Origin: JAWBSP01 sp964632175
Lineage (GTDB): Archaea; Hadarchaeota; Hadarchaeia; Hadarchaeales; JAWBSP01
Assembly (NCBI GenBank): GCA_964632175.1
Contig: CAZWBJ010000021.1
Location: 1 to 15,785 of the forward strand
DNA: 15,785 bases
Reading direction: 5' to 3'
The notes under the pieces were generated by a model. The model worked only from the letters and a program-made list of their open reading frames with translations, did not search any database and was not told the origin of the DNA. A program made the translations under genes and the position numbers. Shown here one piece after another: positions 1-6,406 of the stretch. Position 1 is the stretch's first letter. Every line of letters starts with the position of its first letter.

Positions 1-139
1 CTCCTCCGCCATTAAAAGATACCACTTCTGCCACGTATTTTTTGGATGATTCCATGTGTTGTTTAAGCACGTTAACGGTTACTCCTGGACCGCTCAAACC
101 GGCCGGTGATGTTGTAACCAGCAAAACTTTCTTCGGCAT
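1..139 (-). CDS. Glycosyltransferase-like protein, N-terminal part only (partial)
   Basis: A leftward reading frame enters from the left edge; only about 46 N-terminal residues are inside the window. The protein opens MPKKVLLVTTSPAGL, a basic start followed by a hydrophobic beta strand, and continues with a glycine-rich turn (GLSGPGVTVNVL) and a second strand (AEVVSF). This is the usual layout of the first Rossmann half of family 4 (group 1) glycosyltransferases. An in-frame ATG lies five codons upstream (at 154) directly after a stop codon, so the start could be 154; I chose 139 because MPKK plus the strand is the usual family start. Codon use is AT-richer than in the rest of the window. It is divergent from the dehydrogenase at 307. 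The family call rests on a short N-terminus and is moderate; substrate unknown. Confidence 0.5.
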   Translation of the reverse strand, partial: MPKKVLLVTTSPAGLSGPGVTVNVLKQHMESSKKYVAEVVSFNGGG

Positions 140-274
140 TTTAGGCACAAACATCTATTTCTAATAACTTTTAGCCCTAGTCTCGGTGCACTAGGGAAAT
201 TCACTATAGACCAAACGTTCTCTTCTTGGAATCACCCTCAATTTCTCTTGATGAAGAGACCTCGTGAACTACTG

Positions 275-284
275 TTTATTTATT
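275..284 (+). promoter_or_regulatory. TATA-like promoter element for the nucleotide-sugar dehydrogenase
   Basis: The AT block TTTATTTATT is centred about 27 bases ahead of the ATG at 307. That is the spacing of an archaeal TATA box giving a leaderless or nearly leaderless transcript. The rest of the 155-306 intergenic space is AT-rich, and I see no other feature in it. Confidence 0.4.
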
Positions 285-306
285 CTGGAGCAACAAACTA
301 AAAATC

Positions 307-1638
307 ATGACGAGAACCCTTAAAGAGCAACTCAAGGCCGGTCTGAAGAAAATCGGCATCTGGGGACTGGGCTATGTGGGATATTCTTCCATGGCGCACT
401 TTGCGAGAAATGGTGTAAGGTGCCTCGGGACCGATGTGCTCAAAGAAAAGGTGGACGCGGTAAACAGTGGAGTGTCGCCCGTCCCGAACATGGAATACTG
501 GCTGGGTTTTGACGTGAAACCGCTGGTGCAGGCGGGGCTGATGAGAGCCACGCTCGATTGGAGAGAGCTGATAAGCGAGGAGGTACCCGTACAGCTAATT
601 TGCATCCCGACGGAGAAGGGGGCTGAACCCTACGATGGCATCCTCATAGACGTGATGGAAAAACTGTGTAACTTCAAGAACATCAAAATGGAGGATCCCC
701 CCCTCATCATCATAGAGAGCACCATAACTCCGGATAGAGTGGAAAAAGTGATCGCTCCCATCATGGAGAGGAACGGGTTAAGGATAGGGAAGGATATCCT
801 ACTGGGTGTTGCCCCAAGGAGGGACTGGTTCGTTTCACCTGAAAAGACTTTGAAAACTCTACCACGGGTGGTGGGAGGAACCACCCCCGAAACCACCGAT
901 CTGATGGCCGAGGTCCTGAGCATCGTCTGCGACACCATCCTCAAGGCCACCGACCACCGACACGCCGCCCTGGTGAAGTCGATAGAGAACGCCTACCGGC
1001 ACCTGGATATCGCCCTAGCCAATCAACTGTCGGTGGCCTACCCCGATGTCAACATGAGGGAGGTGCTGAGGCTGGTGGGCACCAAGTGGAACGTGGGGAC
1101 CTACCATCCCTCCTTCGGAACCGGGGGCTACTGCATCCCTCTGGCCCCCCGGTACGTGCTGATGGGAGCCAAGAACCCGGATGCCCTCACCCTCCTGAAG
1201 ACCGCGATAGAGTTTGACTCGAACATGCCCCTCAGGGTGGCGGAGAGCATCGTCAAGAGGGGGGCGAAAAAGGTGGGCATCCTAGGGCTGGCATACAAGG
1301 GAGATTTGAAGGTGGACATCTTGAGCCCCACCCTGAAGATCGTGAAGAGCCTAAAGGAGAGGGGAGTAAGTGTAAAGGTTCACGACCCGTACTACACCGA
1401 AGAAGAGATAAGGAGGATCGCCGGGACTGAAACCTTTAATTACCCAGAGGGGCTTAAAGAGTTTGACACCATTCTAATCGTCGCCGACCACATGGCCTAC
1501 AGGTCCACGCCCGTGAACGAGATAACATCAAACCTGAAGAATTGCAGATTGATCCTCGACAACGTGGGCGTCTGGAAAGATATCAAGTTTGAAAATATCG
1601 CATATTATCAGGCCGGAGAGAGGGGCTGGCTCGGATAA
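307..1638 (+). CDS. Nucleotide-sugar dehydrogenase (UDP-glucose / UDP-ManNAc dehydrogenase family)
   Basis: A 443-residue NAD-dependent enzyme of the UDP-glucose/GDP-mannose dehydrogenase superfamily, which oxidises C6 of a nucleotide sugar to a uronate in two NAD steps in the cytoplasm. The Rossmann NAD motif is GIWGLGYVG at residues 17-25. The central-domain sequence KSIENAYR (224-231) carries the expected Lys and Asn, and the catalytic cysteine is Cys276 in GTGGYCIPLAPRY. A C-terminal UDP-binding domain begins near residue 310 (KKVGILGLAYKGD). Length fits the family. The start is the first ATG, 27 bases after a TATA-like block. The usual SPER-type motif reads RRDWFVSPEK, so the protein is somewhat divergent and the substrate (UDP-Glc, UDP-GlcNAc or UDP-ManNAc) cannot be fixed. 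Sugar-modifying genes follow, which fits polysaccharide precursor supply. A decayed copy of its 3' end lies at 2990-3179. Confidence 0.88.
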   Translation: MTRTLKEQLKAGLKKIGIWGLGYVGYSSMAHFARNGVRCLGTDVLKEKVDAVNSGVSPVPNMEYWLGFDVKPLVQAGLMRATLDWRELISEEVPVQLICIPTEKGAEPYDGILIDVMEKLCNFKNIKMEDPPLIIIESTITPDRVEKVIAPIMERNGLRIGKDILLGVAPRRDWFVSPEKTLKTLPRVVGGTTPETTDLMAEVLSIVCDTILKATDHRHAALVKSIENAYRHLDIALANQLSVAYPDVNMREVLRLVGTKWNVGTYHPSFGTGGYCIPLAPRYVLMGAKNPDALTLLKTAIEFDSNMPLRVAESIVKRGAKKVGILGLAYKGDLKVDILSPTLKIVKSLKERGVSVKVHDPYYTEEEIRRIAGTETFNYPEGLKEFDTILIVADHMAYRSTPVNEITSNLKNCRLILDNVGVWKDIKFENIAYYQAGERGWLG

Positions 1639-1929
1639 AATTTAAGAAACTTTATCTACACGCTAACGCTGGTGCGCGTACTCATCCTAAAGGAACTTGG
1701 GGTGAGGAAGGTGGACTTCATAAAAATGGACATCGAGGGGGCAGAGATTCAGGCGCTGAGGGGCATGGAGAGAACCCTAAAAGAAAATGATGTGAGACTG
1801 GTGATCGCCGCGTATCACGAGGTGGACGGTAAACTGACTTGGAAAACCATCGCCCCTTAGCTCGAGAGGAGAGGATTTAGGGTACGCGAGAGGGAGGGTT
1901 ACGTATACGCCGACAAACGCCGCACTTAA
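1639..1929 (+). pseudogene. FkbM-family methyltransferase remnant, 5'-truncated, internal TAG
   Basis: Directly after the dehydrogenase stop, one frame encodes the C-terminal half of an FkbM-type SAM-dependent methyltransferase: LGVRKVDFIKMDIEGAEIQA followed by an LRGMERTLKEN helix. The first candidate start (GTG 1672) lies only 19 codons before the DIEGAE motif. Intact members have roughly a further 100 residues there, including the SAM-binding loop. The frame hits TAG at 1858-1860, then continues in plausible family sequence (LERRGFRVREREGYVYADKRR) to TAA at 1927-1929. With both a missing N-terminus and an internal stop, it reads as a broken gene. TAG serves as the ordinary stop for eL40, eS26 and glutamine synthetase here, so recoding is unlikely. 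The intact ancestor probably O-methylated a surface glycan. Confidence 0.7.
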
Positions 1930-1950
1930 ACGCCGAGCGTGCTCAAAGGG

Positions 1951-1960
1951 AAATATATAA
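1951..1960 (+). promoter_or_regulatory. TATA box for the NDP-sugar dehydratase gene
   Basis: AAATATATAA, preceded by the purine-rich stretch AAAGGG as a possible BRE, is centred about 26 bases ahead of GTG 1981. This predicts transcription starting at or next to that codon. It argues against the longer frame from GTG 1939, whose start would lie upstream of the TATA box. Confidence 0.6.
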
Positions 1961-1980
1961 AGGTCTGCAGCAAATATGAA

Positions 1981-2937
1981 GTGAAGTGGTCACGAAAGAA
2001 TGTCCTCGTGACGGGCATAACGGGTTTCACCGGCTCGAGGCTGGCGAAAAAACTGGTTGAACTGGGCGCCAACGTCACCGGCATCACGCGGCTGGAGCGG
2101 TGGGATGAACCGAGAGAGGAGGGAGTAAACCTAGTGAAGGGTGATATTCTTGATTTCTTCTTGGTAAAACGCGTGCTCGCAGACTATGACATCGACATCT
2201 GCTTCCACCTTGCCGCACAGGCCATCGTGGGGAGGGCTCTCAAGTCTCCCGTAAACGCTTATCAAACCAATGTAATAGGAACCGCCAACATGCTGGAGGC
2301 CTGCCGGCACACCGGAATCGAGGCCTTCCTGTACGTTTCCACGGACAAGGTTTATGGTGAGCCGGACAAGCTACCCATCACTGAGGACATGCCACTGAAG
2401 GGGCTGGGTATCTATGAGTCCAGCAAGGTGGCCGCGGATCAGATGGCGCGTGCCTATGCCACCACCTTTGACCTCCCGGTGACAGTGAGCCGGGCCTGCA
2501 ACATTTACGGACCGGGTGATACGAACCCGCGCATCATCCCCAACACCATAAGGGCCTGCCTGAGGGGAGAGCCGCCAGTGATATACAGGGGGATAGGAAG
2601 CACGAGGGAGTACATCTACGTCGACGATGCGGTGGAGGCTTACATCTCGCTAGTTGAAAACATCGAAAAGACGAGGGGGGAAGCCTTCAACGTGGGTTCG
2701 GGCGAGGTCAAGAAGCAGGAGGAAGTGGTGGAGGAAATAGCCAACCACTTTGGGCTCAAACCCGTCTATGCGGAGCCCATGCCCCACATGCTGAGAGAGA
2801 TAAAAAATCAGTACCTCTCCTCCGAGAAGATCAGGGAGAGGACCGGGTGGCAAAGTAGGGTCAAGTTCAGCGAGGGGATAAAAATGACCATAGAGTGGTG
2901 GAAGGAGAAAACCAAGAGCAAGGGTACAACCTCTTAA
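1981..2937 (+). CDS. NAD-dependent NDP-sugar 4,6-dehydratase/epimerase (extended SDR)
   Basis: A 318-residue extended short-chain dehydrogenase that acts on a nucleotide sugar in the cytoplasm. The NAD loop GITGFTG is at residues 12-18. The catalytic strand STDKVYG is at 120-126, and the YESSK motif supplies Tyr145 and Lys149. TREYIYVDD follows in the C-terminal substrate domain. The T-D-K triad and the FHLAAQAIVGRALKSP segment recall CDP-glucose 4,6-dehydratase more than GDP-mannose or dTDP-glucose dehydratases (TSE or TDE), so the substrate is open. GTG 1981 is chosen because a TATA box lies 26 bases upstream and the NAD-binding strand begins within seven codons. The frame is also open from GTG 1939. 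With the GDP-heptose operon converging from the right, a role in modifying an activated sugar, possibly heptose, is conceivable but is inference only. Confidence 0.85.
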   Translation: MKWSRKNVLVTGITGFTGSRLAKKLVELGANVTGITRLERWDEPREEGVNLVKGDILDFFLVKRVLADYDIDICFHLAAQAIVGRALKSPVNAYQTNVIGTANMLEACRHTGIEAFLYVSTDKVYGEPDKLPITEDMPLKGLGIYESSKVAADQMARAYATTFDLPVTVSRACNIYGPGDTNPRIIPNTIRACLRGEPPVIYRGIGSTREYIYVDDAVEAYISLVENIEKTRGEAFNVGSGEVKKQEEVVEEIANHFGLKPVYAEPMPHMLREIKNQYLSSEKIRERTGWQSRVKFSEGIKMTIEWWKEKTKSKGTTS

Positions 2938-2989
2938 GCAACTCCTTTTTGTTTATCTGCCTGCGGTAACCAGCTGAGAAATATAATTG

Positions 2990-3179
2990 GAACTCAAGCC
3001 TAAGGTGCCCGAAAGAGGGTTGAAAATTTTGATCATTCTAATCGTCGACAACACGTGCTACAAGTCCGCGTCCTCGACAACACCGGCATTTGGAAATTTA
3101 AGGTTTGAAATTATCAAGCTGGAGAAAGGGGTTGGCCGGGCAGATTGGTCCCCAAGAAAATTTATCCGCACCTGCTGAT
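2990..3179 (+). repeat. Decayed duplicate of the dehydrogenase 3' end
   Basis: This stretch resembles 1441-1674, the last part of the dehydrogenase gene and its downstream bases. ATTCTAATCGTCG is identical in both (1470s and 3030s). CTCGACAACNNNGGCNTNTGGAAA, the TATCA(G)GC(C/T)GGAGA run, GGGGNTGGC and AAGAAANTTTATC follow in the same order with small deletions. A short frame (GLKILIILIVDN...YKS) mirrors GLKEFDTILIVADH...YRS in the intact gene and then loses register. It therefore looks like the relic of a duplicated dehydrogenase, with no function visible. It fills most of the 2938-3161 space between the convergent dehydratase and glycosyltransferase genes; 2938-2989 holds nothing else I can identify. 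The stop codon of the GT4 gene lies inside it. Confidence 0.65.
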
Positions 3180-4292
3180 GTAGGCTTTCTCTACTTGCCC
3201 CACCAACACCTCCCAGTCGAAATCCTTCGCTCTCTCCTTTCCCTCCCTGGCAAGCCTCCTCCTTTCCGCCTCATCCGTCAAGAGCGTGGTGAGTCTCTCC
3301 GCAAGCTGCTGCACGTTCGTGGGCTCGAAGAAAACACCCCCCTTTCCCCCTGAGGTTTCAACTAGGGCTGGGATCTTCGAAGCTACGAAGGGGACGCCAC
3401 ATGCCATGCTTTCTACCAGGACGAGCCCCATCCCCTCCACCGTGCTGGGGAGGCAGAACAAGTGGGAGGACGCTAGGACCTCCATCACCCTCCTTCGCTC
3501 GGGAATAAACCCAAGGAACTCCACCGAGGAAGCAAGGCCCAGAGTCTCCGCGAGCCTCTTCAAACCGGGCTCCTCCGGACCTGTCCCCACTATCCTGCAC
3601 CTTACGTCTGGAATTTCCTCCCGTACAGCTTTCAGGGCCCTTATCAGATCCTGAACCCGCTTGTACTCCACCAACCTAGAGATGCAGCAAATGGTGGGGT
3701 GGGGGGATTTCTTCACCTTCAGTCCCTCAAAAAACTTCAGGTCCACTCCCGTTGGGATAACCTCTATGCGCTCCTCCGGCACCCCCGATCGGATGAGCTT
3801 GCTGCGGGTAACGTGGCTGTTGGCGATGATGAGGTCCCATTTCCTCGTGAGAATGTACCACTCCGCCAGCTCTCCAAGAACCCCCCCGGGCCCCACGTTC
3901 CTCGTCCACTCCCCCCTCCACACATCGTGATAGGTCGCCACTGCCGGGACCCCCATTTTGCGGGAGAGCCACCAGGCTAGCGGGTAGGAGACGAAGCTTT
4001 GGCCCTCCACTAGATCGAACTCTTCGGTGAAAGCCCTCCCAGCCAAGAGGAAACTCGCTCGGGCACCCAGATCCCATTTCTGCCTGTACTCCCTCTCCCT
4101 CCCGCACCGAACCACCTCCACCCCAGAAATCACCTGCCTAGGAGGAGTCCCCCTCTCCCTAGAGGTCAGAACGGTTACCTCGTGCCGCCTCGCCAGATAC
4201 TTTGCCACGTAGAATGCCCTTGTTTCCACCCCTCCCCTCGTGTCCGCACCCTCATGAGTGGGGAAGAACTCCACCACGAGGCATATTCTCAT
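3162..4292 (-). CDS. Family 4 (GT-B) glycosyltransferase, last gene of heptose operon
   Basis: A 376-residue retaining GT-B glycosyltransferase. The N-terminal half has the glycine-rich acceptor loop RGGVETRAFYVAKYLA (19-34) and YHDVWRGEW (121-129). The linker NSHVTRSKLIRSGV...IPTGVD (158-184) leads to the nucleotide-sugar domain. There CISRLVEYKR (203-212) supplies the Arg/Lys phosphate contacts, and EGMGLVLVESMACG (286-299) is the EX7E motif with Glu286 and Glu294. There is no signal peptide or membrane span, so it should act at the cytoplasmic face. The ATG sits 10 bases after the gmhB stop, so the two are almost certainly cotranscribed. The context makes GDP-heptose a natural candidate donor, but the sequence alone does not show donor or acceptor. 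Its 3' end runs into a decayed repeat of the dehydrogenase gene. Confidence 0.9.
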   Translation of the reverse strand: MRICLVVEFFPTHEGADTRGGVETRAFYVAKYLARRHEVTVLTSRERGTPPRQVISGVEVVRCGREREYRQKWDLGARASFLLAGRAFTEEFDLVEGQSFVSYPLAWWLSRKMGVPAVATYHDVWRGEWTRNVGPGGVLGELAEWYILTRKWDLIIANSHVTRSKLIRSGVPEERIEVIPTGVDLKFFEGLKVKKSPHPTICCISRLVEYKRVQDLIRALKAVREEIPDVRCRIVGTGPEEPGLKRLAETLGLASSVEFLGFIPERRRVMEVLASSHLFCLPSTVEGMGLVLVESMACGVPFVASKIPALVETSGGKGGVFFEPTNVQQLAERLTTLLTDEAERRRLAREGKERAKDFDWEVLVGQVEKAYISRCG

Positions 4293-4302
4293 TTCTGCCC
4301 GC

Positions 4303-4842
4303 TCACGTATCGGCGGCCTTCAGGAGCCGCTCGATGAGTTCCGCCGCCTCCACCAGGGTTTTTACCTCAAACTCTGCCTGCAACCCTTCTTCAGTTTCGG
4401 GGCCCCTTACCAGAATCCCCACACATCCTGCGTTCTTGGCCGTGTCCAGATCGAGCTTCCTATCGCCCACCACGAAACATTTTTTGAGATCTAGGTTGAA
4501 GTCCTTGGCCGCCCTCTCCAGCATTCCGGTTTTCGGCTTCCTACACGAACATCCCTCATCCGGATGATGCGGGCAGTAGTAGATCCCGTCGATCTTCGCC
4601 CCCCTCCGTGAAAGTTCCTCGATCATTTTCTCGTGGATTTTTTGAAGCGTCTCGAGGGTGAAATATCCCCTGGCGACGCCCGACTGGTTGGTGGCCACAA
4701 TCACCTTTACCCCAAGCTGGTTAAGCCTCCTTATCCCCTCCGCCACCCCCGTGAGGAGCTCAAACTGCTCCGGGGACCGCATGTAATGAACGTCCCTGCA
4801 GATGGTTCCGTCGCGGTCGAGGAAAACGGCAACCGATTTCAT
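4303..4842 (-). CDS. gmhB: D-glycero-D-manno-heptose 1,7-bisphosphate phosphatase
   Basis: A 179-residue HAD-superfamily phosphatase that removes the C7 phosphate from heptose 1,7-bisphosphate. All HAD motifs are present: FLDRDGT with nucleophile Asp9 and acid/base Asp11, ATNQSG (50-55), RKPKTG (101-106) with the phosphate-contacting Lys, and VVGDRKLD (124-131) with Asp127 and Asp131. The GmhB zinc loop CPHHPDEGCSC is intact (Cys90, His92, Cys98, Cys100) and separates it from histidinol-phosphatase paralogues lacking the loop. A longer frame exists upstream, but it would overlap gmhA deeply and carries no family sequence. ATG 4842 forms an ATGA overlap with the gmhA stop and is the right start. 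Histidinol phosphatase activity is a remote alternative; the neighbours make heptose the likely substrate. Whether it prefers the alpha or beta anomer cannot be read from the sequence. Confidence 0.92.
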   Translation of the reverse strand: MKSVAVFLDRDGTICRDVHYMRSPEQFELLTGVAEGIRRLNQLGVKVIVATNQSGVARGYFTLETLQKIHEKMIEELSRRGAKIDGIYYCPHHPDEGCSCRKPKTGMLERAAKDFNLDLKKCFVVGDRKLDLDTAKNAGCVGILVRGPETEEGLQAEFEVKTLVEAAELIERLLKAADT

Positions 4843-5411
4843 GAACCGAAGAGCTCTTCTTCCACCATCTCGCAGATGGCGTGCCCGATGGCAACGTGAG
4901 CCTCCTGGATCCTCGGGGTGTCCGTCGAGGGAACTTTTATGCACAAATCCACTTCCTTCTCCAGCATGGTCCCGCCCGAACCCGTGAGCCCGATGGTCAC
5001 CGCCCCCCTCCTCCTCGCCTCCCTGATCCCCTTTATAACGTTGGGGGACTTCCCGCTGGTGCTGATCCCTATCACCACATCGCCCCTGCTCACCAGGCCC
5101 TCCAGCTGCCTCGAAAAAACATCTTCATAAGAGTAGTCGTTGGCGATGGCGGTCAGGGAGGAGGTGTTGGTGGTGAGAGCAATCGCCGGCAGCCCCCTTC
5201 TCTCTTTCTTGAACCTTCCCGAGAGCTCGCAGGCTATGTGTTGGGCATCGGCTGCGCTCCCCCCGTTGCCGAAGAGCAGGACCTTTTTGCCCTTTTTAAG
5301 CGCGCGGGCTACGAGCTTGGCCGCCTTCTCCACCTTCTCCAGCTCTGACTTCAGTTCAAGGAACTTCTCCTTCACTTCCAGGCTCTCGCGTATTATCCTC
5401 TCGGCCCTCAG
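4839..5411 (-). CDS. gmhA: Sedoheptulose-7-phosphate isomerase, probable CTG start
   Basis: A SIS-domain isomerase converting sedoheptulose 7-phosphate to D-glycero-D-manno-heptose 7-phosphate, the first committed heptose step. Numbered from CTG 5411 it has 190 residues. GNGGSAADAQH (48-58) is the sugar-phosphate loop, and His58, Glu62, Gln169 and His177 match the metal/active-site residues of GmhA. STSGKS (117-122) is the second SIS phosphate loop. The shortest conventional start is GTG 5375, but that would cut off ERIIRESLEVKEKF, which resembles the N-terminal helix of the family, and it has no good ribosome site. CTG 5411 overlaps the hddA stop as CTGA, copying the NTGA junctions elsewhere in the operon, and lies 7 bases after a perfect GGAGGTGA. 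Function is near certain; the CTG start is well supported but unproven. Confidence 0.93.
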   Translation of the reverse strand: MRAERIIRESLEVKEKFLELKSELEKVEKAAKLVARALKKGKKVLLFGNGGSAADAQHIACELSGRFKKERRGLPAIALTTNTSSLTAIANDYSYEDVFSRQLEGLVSRGDVVIGISTSGKSPNVIKGIREARRRGAVTIGLTGSGGTMLEKEVDLCIKVPSTDTPRIQEAHVAIGHAICEMVEEELFGS

Positions 5412-6406
5412 AGCTCCCTCACCTCCAGACCACCGCGCTCGAAATCAAAGGGTACCAAGCACGCGCCGATGCTCTCAAAGAGCTTGATCAACTCCGGTTG
5501 GGCGCCGGCCTTGGAAAAAACGAGAAAGTGTCCCCCTCCCCCAGCGCCAAGGATTTTTCCGCCGAGAGCACCTCTGCGCCTGGCCTCCTCGTAAATCCTG
5601 TCCAACTCCGGGTTGGTGATCAGGGGGGATAGCATCTTCTTATTCAGCCAGCCGAGGTGTAAAAGTTCCCCAAACCGCTCTAGGTCCCCACGGAGCAGTG
5701 CGTCCTTGGCCTCGACCGCCAGCCTCTTTAACTCGTGAAGAGCCTCGAGCTGTGGACCCTGCTTGGAGGAGAGCCTCTTGGCAATATCCTCGTGTATCGC
5801 CCCCGAGAGTCTGGTCCTTCCCAAGAAGAAAAGGAGGAGCCTCTCGTGAAGGGCATGCAGGAGTTCCTGGGGAAGGGTAAGGGGCCGGACCTCCACCTTT
5901 CCCCGGAAGAACGTCATGTAGTTGAACCCGCCGAACGCCGCCGCGTATTGATCCTGATACCCGCCCTTCTGACCCAGCACCTCCCTCTCCAGATGGTAAG
6001 CTAACTCCGCGACCTCCCCCCTGCTCATCTCCCTACCCACGAATCTAGAGACGCAACCTATCAGGGCCACCAGCTGGGAGGAAGAGGTCCCCATGCCAGA
6101 ACCGGTGGGCATCTCGGAGCGTAGGTGGAGTTCGAAACCGCCCTCGGGTTTGAAATGGTTGAGCACGGCCTTGACGAGGTCGAGCTTCCCGTCGTAGGGG
6201 AGCTCCTCGCCGAGGGTGAATCTAGCCACCTGCCCCTCCTCACCAACCACTGTCACGTTCTTACCCTCGCGCGGGACCAGGCGGACGGTCGCGTACTTGT
6301 TGATAGTGGTAATGACCACTGCCCCCTCATGCTCCATGCAGTAAGAGGGGACGTCCGTGCCTCCCCCAAGGAAGCTTATCCTGAAGGGTGCCCTCGCCTC
6401 GATCGT
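5408..6406 (-). CDS. hddA: D-glycero-D-manno-heptose 7-phosphate kinase (GHMP family), probable ACG start
   Basis: A GHMP-superfamily kinase of the HddA type, which phosphorylates C1 of heptose 7-phosphate to the alpha-1,7-bisphosphate for the GDP-heptose route. From ACG 6406 it has 332 residues, normal for the family. The start region reads IEARAPFRISFLGGGTDVPS, the characteristic HddA N-terminus. The ATP loop PTGSGMGTSSS is at 100-110, and the C-terminal motif GGKILGAGGGGHF is near 281-293. The first ATG (6337) would delete the whole FRISFLGGGTD substrate segment, so the real start must be upstream. Between the in-frame TGA at 6415 and that ATG there is no ATG, GTG or TTG. ACG 6406 sits exactly where homologues have Met before Ile-Glu-Ala-Arg, 6 bases after GGGTGA. 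The gene overlaps hddC by 31 bases. A sequence error (ATG to ACG) is the alternative. Confidence 0.9.
   Translation of the reverse strand, partial: TIEARAPFRISFLGGGTDVPSYCMEHEGAVVITTINKYATVRLVPREGKNVTVVGEEGQVARFTLGEELPYDGKLDLVKAVLNHFKPEGGFELHLRSEMPTGSGMGTSSSQLVALIGCVSRFVGREMSRGEVAELAYHLEREVLGQKGGYQDQYAAAFGGFNYMTFFRGKVEVRPLTLPQELLHALHERLLLFFLGRTRLSGAIHEDIAKRLSSKQGPQLEALHELKRLAVEAKDALLRGDLERFGELLHLGWLNKKMLSPLITNPELDRIYEEARRRGALGGKILGAGGGGHFLVFSKAGAQPELIKLFESIGACLVPFDFERGGLEVREL
5419..5426 (-). promoter_or_regulatory. Perfect Shine-Dalgarno GGAGGTGA deciding the gmhA start
   Basis: Inside the last codons of hddA the leftward strand reads GGAGGTGA, full complementarity to the archaeal 16S rRNA 3' tail. 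Seven bases separate it from CTG 5411. The next conventional start, GTG 5375, is 43 bases further and out of reach of this site. Confidence 0.7.

Noticed and set aside
1858..1860. TAG as a pyrrolysine codon in the FkbM fragment
   Set aside because: Neighbouring genes use TAG as a normal stop and the fragment lacks its N-terminal half, so decay is simpler.
4843..4944. Longer GmhB with 34 extra N-terminal residues
   Set aside because: The extension lies in the gmhA coding region and translates to unrelated sequence; the ATGA start at 4842 is immediately before the DRDGT motif strand.
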